14,551 nucleotides of DNA, taken from NCBI GenBank assembly GCA_024277835.1, contig JAJRUK010000237.1, positions 1-14,551 on the forward strand. Direction: 5' to 3'. The stretch is from Planctomycetota bacterium. Its GTDB lineage: Bacteria > Planctomycetota > Phycisphaerae > UBA1845. The translations under genes were made by a program, and so were the position numbers. The notes beneath the pieces are model-generated. The model saw only the letters and a program-made list of their open reading frames with translations, was not told the DNA's origin and ran no database searches. Numbering within the stretch: position 1 is the stretch's first letter; each line of letters opens with the position of its first letter. Below are positions 13,540-14,551 of the stretch, in pieces.

Positions 13540-14551
13540 CTATGCGTCGGCGGTCGCTGCTTCCTGCTCTTCAAGGACAACCGCTTTACGCGAAAGCTTG
13601 ATGCGTCCCTGGTCGTCAACCGCGAGCACTTTCACGCGAACCGTATCGCCGATTTTCACGACGTCGGCGGCGTTGCGAACGTATTCAACGTCAAGCTCGC
13701 TGACGTGGCAAAGGCCATCCTGACCCGGTGCGACCTCGATGAACGCGCCAAAGTCCTTGATGCTGCTGACCTTGCCCGTGTAAATCTTACCAACCTTGAC
13801 CTCGGCTGTCACAGCTTCCACCATCGAAATGGCAGCTTCTGCACTGTTGAGATCGCAGCAGGCGACCAAAACGGTCCCGTCTTCGTCGATTTCGACGGTC
13901 GCACCCGTTTCCGCCTCGATCGAGCGGATGTACTTGCCGCCAGGTCCGATGACCTTTCCGATTTTCTCGGGATTGATCTTCAGGCGGATAATTCTCGGAG
14001 CAAACTCGCTGGTTTCTTTTCGAGGCGCTTTGAGAGAGGCGAGCATCTTCCGAAGAATCTCAAGCCGAGCGTCTTTGGCAGTTTTGAGTGCCTCGACAAC
14101 AAGCTCCTGGGGCAATCCGCGTCCCTTGAGGTCTACCTGGACTGCCGTGATGCCACGCTGCGTGCCGGAGACCTTAAAGTCCATCTCGCCGAAGTGATCT
14201 TCCTCGCCGAGGATGTCAACGACGAGCTTCTTCTCGCCATCCGACTCGAACATGCCAACCGAAATGCCTGCGACGGGCTGTTTGATCGGAACACCCGCGT
14301 CCATCAGAGCAAGGCAACCCGCACAAACCGATGCCATCGAACTCGAACCGTTTGATTCGAGAATCTCAGACACAAGACGGATCGTGTAGGGGAATTTGTC
14401 GGGGGTAGGCAGAACCGCTTCGAGCGATTTTTCAGCGAGGTTACCGTGGCCAATCTCTCGGCGACTTGTCGCGCCCATCCGACGAACCTCGCCAACGCAA
14501 AGCGGAGGGAAGTTGTAATGCAGCATGAACTTCTTGCTATACTCGTCGCCA
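13540..14551 (-). CDS. pnp: Polyribonucleotide nucleotidyltransferase, C-terminal part (start outside window)
   Basis: PNPase is the phosphorolytic 3'-5' exoribonuclease of mRNA turnover. About 336 codons are visible; the frame stays open to the right edge, so roughly half of a usual 700-residue protein is missing. The second RNase PH domain is recognised from FMLHYNFPPLCVGEVRRMG, SRREIGHGNLAE and the catalytic VVDILGEEDHFGEMDFK, whose two Asp and Lys match the known active-site residues (Asp486, Asp492 and Lys494 in Escherichia coli). Then come a KH domain with GKVIGPGGKYIRSI and an S1 domain (VGKIYTGKVSSIKDFGAFIEVAPGQDGLCHVSEL) with a short acidic/Ala tail. It is the first gene of a minus-strand series leading to the cold-shock gene. 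Confidence 0.97.
   Translation of the reverse strand, partial: GDEYSKKFMLHYNFPPLCVGEVRRMGATSRREIGHGNLAEKSLEAVLPTPDKFPYTIRLVSEILESNGSSSMASVCAGCLALMDAGVPIKQPVAGISVGMFESDGEKKLVVDILGEEDHFGEMDFKVSGTQRGITAVQVDLKGRGLPQELVVEALKTAKDARLEILRKMLASLKAPRKETSEFAPRIIRLKINPEKIGKVIGPGGKYIRSIEAETGATVEIDEDGTVLVACCDLNSAEAAISMVEAVTAEVKVGKIYTGKVSSIKDFGAFIEVAPGQDGLCHVSELDVEYVRNAADVVKIGDTVRVKVLAVDDQGRIKLSRKAVVLEEQEAATADA

Noticed and set aside
12922..14355. Plus-strand open frame of 477 codons opposite the kinase start, cold-shock gene and pnp
   Set aside because: It runs antisense across three recognised genes and their gaps and has no family-like motifs or ribosome site.
1..14551. CRISPR array or defence island
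   Set aside because: There are no regularly spaced direct repeats and no nuclease, methylase or toxin-antitoxin motifs; the recurring sequences are inverted repeats.

Overview
The window looks like ordinary chromosomal DNA of a moderately high-GC Gram-negative-type bacterium, most probably a member of the Planctomycetota. That assignment is an inference from gene style. It rests on a polytopic membrane protein with a CxxCGYDL...CPEC zinc ribbon, a secreted HEAT-repeat protein, a long-form NfeD/short-form NfeD/FloA cluster, a tRNA without encoded CCA, and several families of intergenic foldback repeats. No phage, IS, CRISPR or recognisable defence locus was seen. No gene-free stretch exceeds about 210 bases.

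Layout, left to right. (1) The 3' end of pntB (transhydrogenase beta subunit) is followed by a degenerate foldback repeat, a 92-aa two-helix membrane protein of the type often labelled 'bacteriophage holin', and tRNA-Arg(UCU). (2) Two minus-strand genes follow: a secreted Ig-like/HEAT-repeat protein of 387 aa with a clear TATAAT promoter, and a membrane protein of about 531 aa with a zinc ribbon. (3) On the plus strand come hutI (imidazolonepropionase, without other hut genes here), a long perfect inverted repeat, and a GDP-L-fucose synthase-type SDR. (4) A plus-strand membrane cluster follows: long NfeD with a ClpP-like protease domain, a nested-palindrome repeat, short NfeD, FloA (flotillin-like), and an unrecognised 258-aa membrane-anchored protein starting 2 bases after floA. 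(5) The last block is on the minus strand and is transcribed right to left: pnp (its 5' part lies outside the window), a cold-shock protein, a histidine kinase and a sigma-54-dependent response regulator. The regulator's last codons overlap the end of the 258-aa gene by 16 bases.

How the genes fit together. The NfeD/FloA block resembles the yqeZ-floA-yqfB arrangement of Bacillus subtilis, which builds flotillin-type membrane domains with an NfeD partner. Here a second NfeD lies between the long NfeD and FloA, and the downstream gene is a different protein, which makes it the best candidate for an undescribed component. The kinase and regulator are adjacent and co-directional and are almost certainly a cognate NtrB/NtrC-like pair. 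They sit directly behind pnp and a cold-shock gene, which suggests, but does not prove, a link to RNA turnover or stress adaptation. The most notable non-coding signals are three kinds of palindromic repeat in the intergenic gaps.
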